A program made the translations under genes and the position numbers. From assembly GCA_021413675.1 (NCBI GenBank), contig JAIOQA010000090.1, forward strand, positions 1 through 64,000: a DNA stretch of 64,000 nt. The letters run 5' to 3'. Under the pieces are notes generated by a model. The model saw only the letters and a program-made list of their open reading frames with translations. It was not told where the DNA came from and made no database searches. The stretch's first letter is position 1. Each line of letters starts with the position of its first letter. Positions 52,985-63,854 of this stretch are shown in pieces. Origin of the DNA: Deltaproteobacteria bacterium (GTDB lineage Bacteria > Myxococcota_A > Polyangia > Haliangiales > Haliangiaceae).

Positions 52985-54099
52985 GCTGGGCTCCCGACCC
53001 GCGCCAGCGCCGCCGCGGACACGCGCGTATGCGCCGCCACCGTTGCCATCAGCCCCGGCCACACCCGCGCCGCCGCGCCGAGCGCGGCCTGCGCCGCGGG
53101 TCGCACCAGGCCCTGCGACAGCACGGTCGACAGCATCACCTGGCGCGCCACGTCGCGCGCGAGCTGCCGCTGATAGCCATCCGCGTCGCCGCCCGCGAGG
53201 TACGTGCGCGCGGCGAGCGCCGCGCTGTGCAGCGCGATCGACATGCCGTCGCCGGAGAACGACGGGATCACCGCGGCCTGATCGCCCAGCCGCCACGGCC
53301 CATCGGCGCGGCGCTGGACGTGGCCGTACGGGATCGCCGCGAGCGCCAGCGGCCGGGCCCAGCACGGCTCGGCACCCGCGAGTCGCGCGTCGAGGTGCGG
53401 CGAGTCCGCGCGGAGCGCCGCGAGCAGCCGGTCCCACCGCTGCCCGAGCTGCTCGAGCCGGCGCTGGCGGATCAGCAGGCACAGGTTCGCGCGGCCCTCC
53501 TCGACCGGCTGCAGCCCGGCGTAGCCGCCCTCGAACAGCACGAGCTCGACGTGGCGGGCCAGCGCCGCGGTCTGCGCCAGCGCCAGCCGCCAGTGCAGCT
53601 TGAACGCGACCAGATCGTCCTGCCGCCCGGGCGGGCGCTTGTAGCCGCGCAGATCGTGCTTGCCGGTCGCGAGGAACACCGTCTCGGCGCCCACCGAGCG
53701 GCCGCGCGCCAGCGTCGCCGACCAGCCACCGCAGGCGCGGGCCAGCGCGACGACCTTCGCGTCGCGGCGGACCATCGCACCGGCCGCGGTCGCGCGGCGC
53801 AGCAGCGCCTCGTCGAGCACGCGCCGCGACAGGCTCTGCGCCGCGAACGGCAGCGCGACCGTGGCGACGCGGTCGCGGGTGCACAGCCGGACCGCGTCGA
53901 TCGCCACCGCGCCGAGCGCCGGTAGATCGAGCCCGAGCGCGGCGAGGTAGCGGCCCGCCTCGTGCGACAGGAACTCGCCGCAGACCTTGTCGACCGGCCC
54001 GGCCTCGCGCTCCAGCAAGGCGACCTCGCGCCCGGCGAGCGCGAGCCGGATCGCGAGCGCGGCGCCAGCCGGTCCGGCGCCGACGACGAGCGCGGTCAT
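52981..54099 (-). CDS. FAD-dependent oxidoreductase (geranylgeranyl-reductase/hydroxylase type)
   Basis: 372 residues. The FAD site is TALVVGAGPAGAALAIRLAL, then EREAGPVDKVCGEFLSHEAG, and the second FAD motif is GDQAAVIPSFSGDGMSIALH. The CGEFL form and length match geranylgeranyl reductase-like enzymes that reduce or hydroxylate lipid or polyketide products. It is first in the minus operon, with GAGGTCGC before the ATG, and divergent from the type III polyketide synthase. Confidence 0.87.
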   Translation of the reverse strand: MTALVVGAGPAGAALAIRLALAGREVALLEREAGPVDKVCGEFLSHEAGRYLAALGLDLPALGAVAIDAVRLCTRDRVATVALPFAAQSLSRRVLDEALLRRATAAGAMVRRDAKVVALARACGGWSATLARGRSVGAETVFLATGKHDLRGYKRPPGRQDDLVAFKLHWRLALAQTAALARHVELVLFEGGYAGLQPVEEGRANLCLLIRQRRLEQLGQRWDRLLAALRADSPHLDARLAGAEPCWARPLALAAIPYGHVQRRADGPWRLGDQAAVIPSFSGDGMSIALHSAALAARTYLAGGDADGYQRQLARDVARQVMLSTVLSQGLVRPAAQAALGAAARVWPGLMATVAAHTRVSAAALARVGSPA

Positions 54100-54373
54100 G
54101 CGACCTCGATCGCGCGAGGGAGGTCGGCGTGTCCTGTCGAATCACTCGCGTGCATCCTGCTCGGCCATCGCACGATGCGGGCCAGGCGCATCACGCGCGT
54201 GGCCGTCGTGATCTCGTGGCGTTGCGGCCGACAGCGGACGGCATCGCGACCGTCCGGGACGACCGTCGCGAGCGCCCACGCACACCGAGCACGAGCGCCC
54301 CACGGCGCGCGCGCCAACTCCCTGGATCTGGCGATGCGAGGCCCGCGGCTCGCATCGTGCACAGGCGGCTCGC

Positions 54374-55510
54374 GTGCCCTATCCATCGCTCTCCCGGTTC
54401 TCCGCCACGCGCCCGCGCCACGATGTCCCTCAGACGGCGATCCTCGCGTGGCTGGCGGAGGCGCACGGCGAGGCCGAGGCCGCGCTCCAGGGCTGGGGGC
54501 CGATCGGGCGCGACGAGTTCGCGCTGCGCATCCGCAACGTGCTCGCGCGCTGTGCCCCCGGCCCCGAGCGGATCGCGTCGCGCGGCTGCTCGCTCGACGA
54601 GGTCGTGCGGCCGCAGTGGGACGACGGCGCGATCTACGACCTGCGCCGCCACCCGCACGGCGCCGGCACCGCCGCGCGCGCGACGCGCTTCGCCGAGCTG
54701 GTCGCGGCGTACTTCCAGCAGGCGTACGGGCCCGACGAGACACCGCCGCAGGATCTGATCCACGTGACCTGCACCGGCTACGTCTCGCCGAGCGGCGCGC
54801 AGCGGCTGGTCGCGGCCCGCCGGTGGCCGACCCGCGTCACCCACGCCTATCACATGGGCTGCTACGCCGCGATGCCCGCGGTCCGCGTCGCCCATGGCCT
54901 CGTGCGCGCCAGCATCGATGCCGATGCCCGCGTCGACATCGTCCACACCGAGCTGTGCTCCCTGCACCTCGATCCGGCCGATCACCGGATCGAGCAGCTG
55001 GTCGTGCAGAGCCTGTTCGGCGATGGCTTCATCCGCTACACGATGTCCACCGATCCTGGCCCGGGCCTCCGCCTGCTCGCCAGCCACGAGCAGATCGTGC
55101 CCGACTCCGCCGACGCGATGACCTGGGTCGTCGGCGATCACGGCATGAAGATGACGCTCGCGCGCGACGTGCCCGAGCGGATCGCCCTGGCTCTGCCCAG
55201 GTTCGTCGCGGCGCTGTTCCGCCGCGCCGGGCGCGATCTCGCGGCCACCCGCGCGGCGGTCTACGCGGTCCATCCCGGCGGCCCGAAGATCATCGATCGG
55301 GTCGGCGAGGTGCTCGAGCTCGATCCGGCGCAGATCGCGACCAGCCGCGGGGTGCTGCGCGACTTCGGCAACATGTCGTCGGCCACGTTGCCCCACATCT
55401 GGATGCGGCTCCTCGCCGATCCGGCGGTCGCGCCGGGCACGTTGATCGCGAGCCTGGCGTTCGGCCCGGGGCTCACGATCTGCGGCGCGCTGTTCGAGAA
55501 GCATTCCTAG
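54374..55510 (+). CDS. type III polyketide synthase (chalcone/stilbene-synthase-like)
   Basis: 378 residues from a GTG at 54374. The catalytic triad is visible: Cys163 in AYHMGCYAAMPAVR, His300 in AVHPGGPKIID and Asn333 in RDFGNMSSATLPHIW. These enzymes extend acyl-CoA starters with malonyl-CoA without a carrier protein, giving alkylpyrones, resorcinols or similar lipids. The divergent FAD, acyltransferase and hydrolase genes suggest tailoring of the product. The product itself cannot be read from sequence. Confidence 0.93.
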   Translation: MPYPSLSRFSATRPRHDVPQTAILAWLAEAHGEAEAALQGWGPIGRDEFALRIRNVLARCAPGPERIASRGCSLDEVVRPQWDDGAIYDLRRHPHGAGTAARATRFAELVAAYFQQAYGPDETPPQDLIHVTCTGYVSPSGAQRLVAARRWPTRVTHAYHMGCYAAMPAVRVAHGLVRASIDADARVDIVHTELCSLHLDPADHRIEQLVVQSLFGDGFIRYTMSTDPGPGLRLLASHEQIVPDSADAMTWVVGDHGMKMTLARDVPERIALALPRFVAALFRRAGRDLAATRAAVYAVHPGGPKIIDRVGEVLELDPAQIATSRGVLRDFGNMSSATLPHIWMRLLADPAVAPGTLIASLAFGPGLTICGALFEKHS

Positions 55511-55538
55511 GCCGAGCACCTGACGCAGCGCGCTGCCG

Positions 55539-55558
55539 CGGGGTCGCCCGCGACCCCG
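55539..55558 (+). terminator. GC hairpin after the polyketide synthase gene
   Basis: CGGGGTCG and CGACCCCG pair perfectly about 30 bp past the stop; no T-run. A second stem (GTGGGG/CCCCAC) is at 55674-55690, close to the hydrogenase start. Confidence 0.35.
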
Positions 55559-55644
55559 TGTCGCGATCTCCGCAGGAACTGCATGTGCGCTGCGATGCGG
55601 CGTGGGTTCGTGCGCGCAATCGCCATGAATCAGCCACGGATCAC

Positions 55645-55660
55645 CGGCGCACTTGATGCA
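55645..55660 (+). promoter_or_regulatory. weak sigma-54-like -24/-12 candidate before hybO
   Basis: GG (55646-55647) and GC (55658-55659) have the fixed 10-bp spacing of sigma-54 promoters in CGGCGCACTTGATGCA, 56-71 bp upstream of the hydrogenase start. Hydrogenase operons are often sigma-54 driven, but several consensus bases differ. Confidence 0.25.
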
Positions 55661-55715
55661 ACGCCCCTCGCGAGTGGGGCGCTCCCCCACGCCGCCATCA
55701 CGGAAGGGGAACGCC

Positions 55716-56885
55716 ATGTCACGGAAGCTGCCGATGCTCGCCCCGCAGGACCCGATCGACGACCTCGAGGGAGTCGAGAAGCGATTCGGGATGCCGCGGC
55801 GGCAGTTCCTGTCGTTCTGTGTCGGCGTGGCCGCATCGATCGGCCTGTCGAGCGGCGCCGCCGGCGCGGTCGCCAAGGCCCTGGTCGCCGCCAAGCGCCC
55901 GTCGGTGATCTGGCTCCACTTCCAGGAGTGCACCGGCTGCACCGAGAGCCTCCTGCGCGCCGAGCACCCGACGCTCGAGAAGCTCATCCTCGACATCATC
56001 TCGCTCGACTATCACGAGACCTTGATGGCGGCCGCCGGCCACCAGGCCGAGGAGGCCCGCAAGGCCGCGATGGCCGCCAACAAGGGCAAGTACATCCTCG
56101 TCGTCGAGGGCGCGATCCCGACCGGCGCGAACGGCGCGTTCTGCAAGATCGGCGGAAAGACCGCGATCGAGCTGGTCAAGGAGTGCGCCGCCGACGCCGC
56201 CGCGGTCATCGCGATCGGCTCGTGCGCGTCGTGGGGCGGCATGCCCTCGACCTCGCCGAACCCGACCGGCGCGAGCCCGGTCGCCGAGATCCTCGGCAAG
56301 CCGGTGCTCACGATCCCGGGCTGCCCGCCCAACCCGTACAACTTCCTGACCACCGTCGTGCACTACCTCGTGCTCGGCCAGCTGCCCGAGCTCGACGCCA
56401 AGGGCCGTCCGAAGTTCGCCTACGGCCGCCTGATCCACGAGAACTGCGAGCGGCGCGCGCACTTCGATGCTGGCCGGTTCGCGATCCAGTTCGGCGACGA
56501 TGGCCACCGCCAGGGCTGGTGCCTCTACAAGCTGGGCTGCAAGGGGCCCGAGACCTACGCCAACTGTCCCTCGATCCTGTTCGGCGACGTCGGCTCGGGG
56601 TCGTGGCCGGTCGGCTGCGGCCACCCGTGCATCGGCTGCACCGAGCAGGGCGTGGGCTTCACCAAGCCGATCCACTCGCTGGCCAAGCTGCTCACGGTGA
56701 CCCCGCCGACCCAGTTCGCGCGGCCCGCCGAGGAGCAGGGCCAGGGCTCGACGCTCGCGACCGTGGCCACCGTCGCCGCCGTGGGCGGCCTCGCGATCGG
56801 CGCTGGTGCGCGGCTCGCGAAGAACATCGGCAACCACCCCGACGCGGTCGACGAGCCCACCGCCGCCGACAAACCCAAGGCCTGA
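55716..56885 (+). CDS. hybO: [NiFe] hydrogenase small subunit (HybO-type, Tat-exported)
   Basis: 389 residues from the ATG at 55716 with AAGGGG upstream. The Tat signal is MPRRQFLSFCVGVAASIGLS (about 26-45). Fe-S cluster Cys follow: C72 and C75 in FQECTGCTESLL, then GSCASWGG, IPGCPPNP, HENCERR, GWCLYKLGCKGPET, and WPVGCGHPCIGCTEQG. A C-terminal hydrophobic stretch (STLATVATVAAVGGLAIGAG) may anchor it. It passes electrons from the Ni-Fe centre towards HybA and HybB. Confidence 0.95.
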   Translation: MSRKLPMLAPQDPIDDLEGVEKRFGMPRRQFLSFCVGVAASIGLSSGAAGAVAKALVAAKRPSVIWLHFQECTGCTESLLRAEHPTLEKLILDIISLDYHETLMAAAGHQAEEARKAAMAANKGKYILVVEGAIPTGANGAFCKIGGKTAIELVKECAADAAAVIAIGSCASWGGMPSTSPNPTGASPVAEILGKPVLTIPGCPPNPYNFLTTVVHYLVLGQLPELDAKGRPKFAYGRLIHENCERRAHFDAGRFAIQFGDDGHRQGWCLYKLGCKGPETYANCPSILFGDVGSGSWPVGCGHPCIGCTEQGVGFTKPIHSLAKLLTVTPPTQFARPAEEQGQGSTLATVATVAAVGGLAIGAGARLAKNIGNHPDAVDEPTAADKPKA

Positions 56886-56901
56886 CCCGCGGAGGTGCCC
56901 A

Positions 56902-57912
56902 ATGCTGACCCGACGAAAGTTACTGAAGGGTTTGGCCGGCGGTGCCGGAGTGCTGGTCGCGGCGCCGATCACCGCCGAGGCCCGCGCCGCCAAGACGCTG
57001 CCCGACAAGGCGCTCGGACTGCTGTTCGACGGCACGCTGTGCATCGGCTGCCGCGCGTGCATCGCCGCGTGCAAGGAATCCAACGGCATGCCGCCCGAGT
57101 TCACCGAGCTCGGGATCGGCGACTACTGGGATTCGCCGCTCGATATCTCGGGCAAGACGCTGAACGTCATCAAGGCCTATCGCGACGGCACCGGCCTCAA
57201 CAAGGATCAGGAGAAGGACGGCTTCGCGTTCACGAAGGTCTCGTGCATGCACTGCGTGGATCCGTCGTGCGTGTCGGCGTGTCCGGTCTCGGCGATGACC
57301 AAGGATCCGGAGACCGGCATCGTCCGGTACAGCGTCGATGCCTGCATCGGCTGTCGCTACTGCGTCGCGGCTTGCCCGTTCAACGTGCCGCGGTTCACGT
57401 ACGACACGCCGATCCCCAAGATCTCGAAGTGCCAGCTGTGCCAGCACCGGCTGCCCGAGGGCAAGTACGCGGCCTGCGCCGAGGTCTGCCCGACCGGCGC
57501 GACGCTCTACGGCCCGGTGATCGATCTCAAGAAGGAGATCGAGCGGCGCCGCGCGCTCACGCCCGGCACCCAGACCACCTACCCGCGCGGCAAGATCGGC
57601 GGCACCGATACCTACCAGGGCCCGGCCGGTCACTACGTCGCGCGGACCTACGGTGAGACCGAGATCGGCGGCACCCAGGTGCTGCACCTCTCGGGCGTCT
57701 CGTTCGATCTGCTCAACAAGCCGCCGCTGCCGACGGTCGCGCCGGCCAGCATCTCGGAGTCCCTGCAGCACGCGGTCTACAACAACCTGATCGCGCCGCT
57801 CGGGTTCCTCGGCACGCTCGCGGTGCTGGCCTGGCGCCACATGCGTCCGAAGGCCGAGGTCGCGCCGCCGGCGAAGCCACCGACCGACGCGGATGACGGA
57901 GGTGCGCCATGA
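56902..57912 (+). CDS. hybA: hydrogenase ferredoxin-type iron-sulfur subunit HybA
   Basis: 336 residues from the ATG at 56902 with GGAGG upstream. The Tat signal is LTRRKLLKGLAGGAGVLVAA. Sixteen Cys for four 4Fe-4S clusters are seen, as CIGCRACIAAC, CMHCVDPSCVSACP, CIGCRYCVAACP and CQLCQH...CAEVCP. A C-terminal helix (NLIAPLGFLGTLAVLAWRHM) anchors it. It carries electrons from HybO to HybB. It overlaps the hybB start by ATGA. Confidence 0.93.
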   Translation: MLTRRKLLKGLAGGAGVLVAAPITAEARAAKTLPDKALGLLFDGTLCIGCRACIAACKESNGMPPEFTELGIGDYWDSPLDISGKTLNVIKAYRDGTGLNKDQEKDGFAFTKVSCMHCVDPSCVSACPVSAMTKDPETGIVRYSVDACIGCRYCVAACPFNVPRFTYDTPIPKISKCQLCQHRLPEGKYAACAEVCPTGATLYGPVIDLKKEIERRRALTPGTQTTYPRGKIGGTDTYQGPAGHYVARTYGETEIGGTQVLHLSGVSFDLLNKPPLPTVAPASISESLQHAVYNNLIAPLGFLGTLAVLAWRHMRPKAEVAPPAKPPTDADDGGAP

Positions 57913-59090
57913 CCACCAAGGCCGCCACCCATGACGAGGCGGCGCCGATCGGCGGGCGCATCTGGACGCCTTTCACGGCGGTCCTCGCGGTCCTCGTCAT
58001 CCTGCTCGTGGTCGTGCTCGGCGTCCGCTTCGTCAGGGGCATCGGCGCGGTCACCAACCTCAACGATGGCTATCCCTGGGGCCTGTGGATCGCCTGGGAC
58101 GTGGTGATCGGCTCGGCGCTCGGCGCCAGCGGCTTCACCGTCGCGTTCACGACCTACATCCTCAACCGCGGCAAGTACCATCCGATCGTCCGCCCGGCGC
58201 TGCTCACCGCGCTGTTCGGCTACGCCATGGCCGGCGCGTCGGTGGTGTTCGACGTCGGTCGCTACTGGGACATGTGGCACGTCTTCATGCCGCGCTACGC
58301 CCAGCTCAACTCGGTGCTGTTCGAGGTCGCGGTGTGCATCGCCGCCTACACGGTCGTGCTGTTCATCGAGTTCCTGCCGGTGGTGCTCGAGAAGTTCGGC
58401 ATGGCCAAGGCCCACCAGAAGCTCGACAAGGCGCTGTTCTTCTTCATCGCGATCGGCGTGCTCTTGCCGACGATGCACCAGTCGTCGCTCGGCTCGATGC
58501 TCATCGTCTTCGGCCCCCAGATCGACCCCATCTACCAGACCAAGGCACTACCGGTGCTGTTCCTGGTGTCGACGATCGGCATGGGCCTCGCCGCGGTGAC
58601 GATCGAGGGCAGCGTCACCGCGCTAGCCCTGCGCCGGCCGCTCGAGCGCGAGCTGCTGGCCAAGCTGATGAAAGTCGGCCAGGGTCTGACCGCGATCTTC
58701 CTGCTCGTGCGGTTCACCGACCTCGCCGTGCGCGGTCAGCTGCCGGCGATCTTCGAGATCCGCACGCTCACGATCCTGTTCTGGATCGAGACCGCGCTGT
58801 TCGCGACGCCCATCGTGCTCCTCCTGGGCAAGGGGGGCACCCAGCCGCGGCGATTCTTCATCGCGGCCATGTCGATGGCGATCGCAGGCATCTTGTATCG
58901 CCTGGATGCCTATCTGGTGGCGTACGATACCGGGGCGGGCTGGCACTACTTCCCGTCGATGGGCGAGCTGGTCGTGACCATCGGCCTGGTCGCCGCCGAG
59001 ATCCTGGGATTCATCATCGCAATCCGCGTGCTGCCGGTGCTGCCCAAGATGGGCCGTACCCGCACCGCGCCCGCAACCGAGACCCACTAG
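57909..59090 (+). CDS. hybB: hydrogenase membrane subunit HybB (NrfD-like)
   Basis: 393 residues with about 10 helices, such as FTAVLAVLVILLVVVLGVRF, NDGYPWGLWIAWDVVIGSAL and FTVAFTTYILNRGKYHPIVR, then LVVTIGLVAAEILGFIIAIR. This matches the NrfD/HybB family, which passes electrons to or from the quinone pool in the inner membrane. It overlaps hybA by ATGA. Confidence 0.93.
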   Translation: MTTKAATHDEAAPIGGRIWTPFTAVLAVLVILLVVVLGVRFVRGIGAVTNLNDGYPWGLWIAWDVVIGSALGASGFTVAFTTYILNRGKYHPIVRPALLTALFGYAMAGASVVFDVGRYWDMWHVFMPRYAQLNSVLFEVAVCIAAYTVVLFIEFLPVVLEKFGMAKAHQKLDKALFFFIAIGVLLPTMHQSSLGSMLIVFGPQIDPIYQTKALPVLFLVSTIGMGLAAVTIEGSVTALALRRPLERELLAKLMKVGQGLTAIFLLVRFTDLAVRGQLPAIFEIRTLTILFWIETALFATPIVLLLGKGGTQPRRFFIAAMSMAIAGILYRLDAYLVAYDTGAGWHYFPSMGELVVTIGLVAAEILGFIIAIRVLPVLPKMGRTRTAPATETH

Positions 59091-59126
59091 GGCCTTCAGG
59101 CTCTGAGCGCGGAGGAGCGAATCATC

Positions 59127-60829
<1,703 letters not shown>

Positions 60830-60830
<1 letters not shown>

Positions 60831-61300
60831 TGGCGCGCGTGCCCACGGGTAAGGTGGTGGTCCTCGGCGTGGGCAACCTGATCATGGGCGACGAGGGCCT
60901 CGGCATCCGCTGCATCGAGCAGCTCGACGCCGCCGGCTCGCTCCCCGCCGGCGTCGTCACGATCGACGGCGGCACCTCGACCCACGAGCTCCTCGGCGAT
61001 CTCGAGGATCTCGATCTGCTGGTGATCGTCGACGCGGTCGCCGGCGGCACGCCGGGCGCGGTGGTGCGGCTCGAGGGCGATCGCATCCCGCAGGCGTTCT
61101 CGAACAAGCTGTCGCCGCACCAGCACGGCATCAACGATCTGCTGGCCAACCTGCGCTTGCTCGGGCGCGAACCCGGGCGCGTAGTCGTGCTCGGCGTGAC
61201 GCCCAAGGTGATCGCGCTGGGCATGGACCTGTCGCCCGAGGTCGCCGCGGTGATGCCCGAGCTGCGCGCTCGCGTGGTCGCCGAAGTGAGCGGCTCATGA
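60830..61300 (+). CDS. hybD: hydrogenase maturation endopeptidase (HybD-type)
   Basis: 156 residues, overlapping hybC by one base (TGATG). VVVLGVGNLIMGDEGLGIRC carries the nickel-sensing Glu, VIVDAVAGGTPGAVV the Asp, and LSPHQHGINDLLANLRLLG the His. It clips the C-terminal extension of HybC after Ni insertion. ATGA overlap with hypF follows. Confidence 0.93.
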
Positions 61301-63555
61301 CCACCGGACGGCGCATCGCGATCACCGGCACGGTGCAGGGCGTGGGCTTTCGCCCGTGGATCTACCGGCTCGCGCGCGAGCTCGGCGTCGCCGGCCAGGT
61401 CCACAACGACGCCCGCGGCGTGGTGATCGAGGCGTTCGCGCCCGAGCGCGTGCTCGAGACCTTCGTCGGACGGATCGGCCGCGAGGCGCCGGGCCGGGTC
61501 CGCGACCTGTTCTGGGATCCGATCGAGCGCGATCCGGTGACGCCGGAGTTCACGATCGACACGTCCCTGGCCGAGGGCGCGGTGGCGCTCTCGATCCCGC
61601 CCGATCTCACGACCTGCGACGACTGCCTCGCCGAGATGCGCGACCCGGCGAACCGCCGCTACCGCTATCCCTTCACGAACTGCACCTTCTGCGGCCCGCG
61701 CTTCACGATCGCGCTCGACCTGCCCTACGACCGGCCGGCGACCACGATGGCGGGCTTCCCGCTGTGCCCCGACTGCCTGGCCGAGTACCGCGATCCCGCG
61801 GATCGCCGGTTCCACGCCCAGCCGATCGCGTGTCCGGTGTGCGGACCGAAGCTGCGGCTCACGCCACCCGGCTCGGGCGATGCGCTCGACGACGCCGCCG
61901 CGCTCTTGCGCGATGGCGCGATCGTCGCGATCAAGGGCCTCGGCGGGTTCCACCTGGCGTGCGACGCGACCTCGCCCGAGGCGGTCGCCGAGCTGCGCGC
62001 GCGCAAGCACCGCGATCGCAAGCCGTTCGCGATCATGGTCGCCGACCTCGCGGCCGCGCGCCGGATCGCGATCCTCGATGACGCCGCCGCCGCGCTGCTG
62101 ACCGGCCCCGACCGCCCGATCACCTTGCTCGAGCGCCGCTACGACGCCGGCCTGGCCCCCGAGGTCTCGCCCGAGACCCCGCTGGTCGGGCTGTTCCTGC
62201 CGTACACGCCGCTCCACCACCTGCTGCTCGCCGCGGTCGGCCGGCCGCTGGTCATGACCTCGGGCAACCTGTCCGACGAGCCGATCGTCGTCGACGATGA
62301 CGACGATCGCCTGACCCCGCTGTGCGACGCGGTGCTCGGCCACGATCGGCCGATCGCGACCCGCTGCGACGACTCGGTCGCGCGCATCATCGCCGGCGCG
62401 CCGATGATCCTGCGGCGCTCCCGCGGGTTCGTGCCCCGGCCGATCGCGCTGCGCCATCGCGTCCTGCATCCGGTGCTCGCGGTCGGCGCGCACCTCAAGA
62501 ACACCTTCTGCCTGGCCCACGGCGACTCGGCCTACCTCGGCCCGCACGTCGGCGATCTCGATACGGTGCTCGCGTCGGAGTTCTTCGCCGAGGCGATCGA
62601 GCGCATGGAGCGCCTGGTCCACGTCCGCCCCGAGATCGTCGTCCACGATCTGCACCCCGACTACCACTCCACCCGCTACGCGCTCGAGCGCGGCGGCGTG
62701 ACCCACGTCGGCGCGCAGCACCACCACGCGCACGTGGCCGCGGTGATCGCCGAGCACGGGCTCGCCGGCCCGGTGCTGGGCCTGGCCTGGGACGGCACCG
62801 GCCTGGGCTCGGACGGCGCGTCGTGGGGCGGTGAGCTGCTGCTCGCGAGCGACGGTGGATTCGAGCGGCTCGCGACCCTGCGGCCGATCGCGCTGCCGGG
62901 CGGCGACGCCGCGGTCCGGGACGTCTGGCGCATCGCGCTGGCGCTGCTCGACGACGCCTACGACGGCGACGCCCCCCTCGATCGGCTCGCGCTGTTCGAC
63001 ACGATCGCGCCTGGCGACGTGCGGGTCACGCGCCAGATGATCGCGAAGGACATCAACTCGCCGCGCGTGCACGGCATCGGCCGGCTGTTCGACGGCATCG
63101 GCGCGCTCGGGCTGCGGCACCACCGCTCGCACCACGAGGGCCAGGTCGCGATGGCCTGGAACCACGCCGCGGACGGCCCGGGGACCTACCCGATCGCGAT
63201 CGATCGCACCGGCGCGATCGCGCAGCTCGACCACCGGCCGCTGGTCCGCGCGGTCGTCGGCGATCTGCTCGCGGGCGTGAACCCGGCGGTGATCGCCGCG
63301 CGCTTCCACCGCGCGCTGGTCCACGGCGGCGCGGCGCTGGTCCGCGACGCGATCGCGAAGGTCGGCGTGCACCCGATCGCGCTGGCCGGCGGCTGCTTCC
63401 AGAACCCGCTGCTCACCGAGGGGCTCTGCGCCGAGCTGCGCGACCTCGAGGTGCACGTGCCGCGCGCGGTGCCGCCGGGCGATGGCGGTCTGGCGCTGGG
63501 CCAGGTATTGATCGGAGCGACCGTCACGAAAGGGAGCGCCGCCGCATGTGTCTAG
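61297..63555 (+). CDS. hypF: carbamoyltransferase HypF
   Basis: 752 residues, normal length. Acylphosphatase domain at residues 1-90 (TGTVQGVGFRPWIYRLAREL), two zinc-finger pairs (CDDCLAEM, CTFCGPRF, CPDCLAEYRD, CPVCGP; about 107-190), a YrdC-like domain (about 200-370, IVAIKGLGGFHLACDA) and a Kae1-like domain (AQHHHAHVAAVIAEH, GLAWDGTGLGSDGASWGGEL; to 740). It makes the carbamoyl group for the cyanide ligands of the Ni-Fe centre. Its end overlaps hypC. Confidence 0.95.
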   Translation: MTTGRRIAITGTVQGVGFRPWIYRLARELGVAGQVHNDARGVVIEAFAPERVLETFVGRIGREAPGRVRDLFWDPIERDPVTPEFTIDTSLAEGAVALSIPPDLTTCDDCLAEMRDPANRRYRYPFTNCTFCGPRFTIALDLPYDRPATTMAGFPLCPDCLAEYRDPADRRFHAQPIACPVCGPKLRLTPPGSGDALDDAAALLRDGAIVAIKGLGGFHLACDATSPEAVAELRARKHRDRKPFAIMVADLAAARRIAILDDAAAALLTGPDRPITLLERRYDAGLAPEVSPETPLVGLFLPYTPLHHLLLAAVGRPLVMTSGNLSDEPIVVDDDDDRLTPLCDAVLGHDRPIATRCDDSVARIIAGAPMILRRSRGFVPRPIALRHRVLHPVLAVGAHLKNTFCLAHGDSAYLGPHVGDLDTVLASEFFAEAIERMERLVHVRPEIVVHDLHPDYHSTRYALERGGVTHVGAQHHHAHVAAVIAEHGLAGPVLGLAWDGTGLGSDGASWGGELLLASDGGFERLATLRPIALPGGDAAVRDVWRIALALLDDAYDGDAPLDRLALFDTIAPGDVRVTRQMIAKDINSPRVHGIGRLFDGIGALGLRHHRSHHEGQVAMAWNHAADGPGTYPIAIDRTGAIAQLDHRPLVRAVVGDLLAGVNPAVIAARFHRALVHGGAALVRDAIAKVGVHPIALAGGCFQNPLLTEGLCAELRDLEVHVPRAVPPGDGGLALGQVLIGATVTKGSAAACV

Positions 63556-63854
63556 GAGTTCCGGGTCGGGTCATCGCGGTCGACGGCATGATCGCCACCG
63601 TCGATTTCTGGGGCGTGAAGAAGCAGGTGCGGCTCGACGTGATCGACGAGCCGGTCACGCCGGGCGACTACGTCCTCAACCACGTCGGCTACGCGATCCG
63701 GCGGATCCCGCCCGAGGACATCGGCGAGACCCTGGCGCTCTACGACGAGCTGCTCGCGGGCAAGAGCGGGGCGGATCTGATGGCCGACGACGTCCGCGGC
63801 GAGCTGGCCGCGAGCGTCACCGCGAGCGCCTCGCCGAGGCCGGCCAATGACTGA
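63546..63854 (+). CDS. hypC: hydrogenase maturation chaperone HypC/HybG
   Basis: 102 residues. The Cys2 start MCLGVPGRVI is the fingerprint of HypC, which carries the Fe(CN)2CO unit with HypD. VLNHVGYAIRRIPPEDIGET is also usual. The gene overlaps the hypF end by 10 bp and the hypD start by 8 bp. Confidence 0.95.
   Translation: MCLGVPGRVIAVDGMIATVDFWGVKKQVRLDVIDEPVTPGDYVLNHVGYAIRRIPPEDIGETLALYDELLAGKSGADLMADDVRGELAASVTASASPRPAND

Noticed and set aside
54100-54373. Short open frames between the FAD enzyme and the polyketide synthase
   Set aside because: Frames there are Arg/Pro-rich shadows without ribosome sites or motifs; treated as a divergent promoter region.
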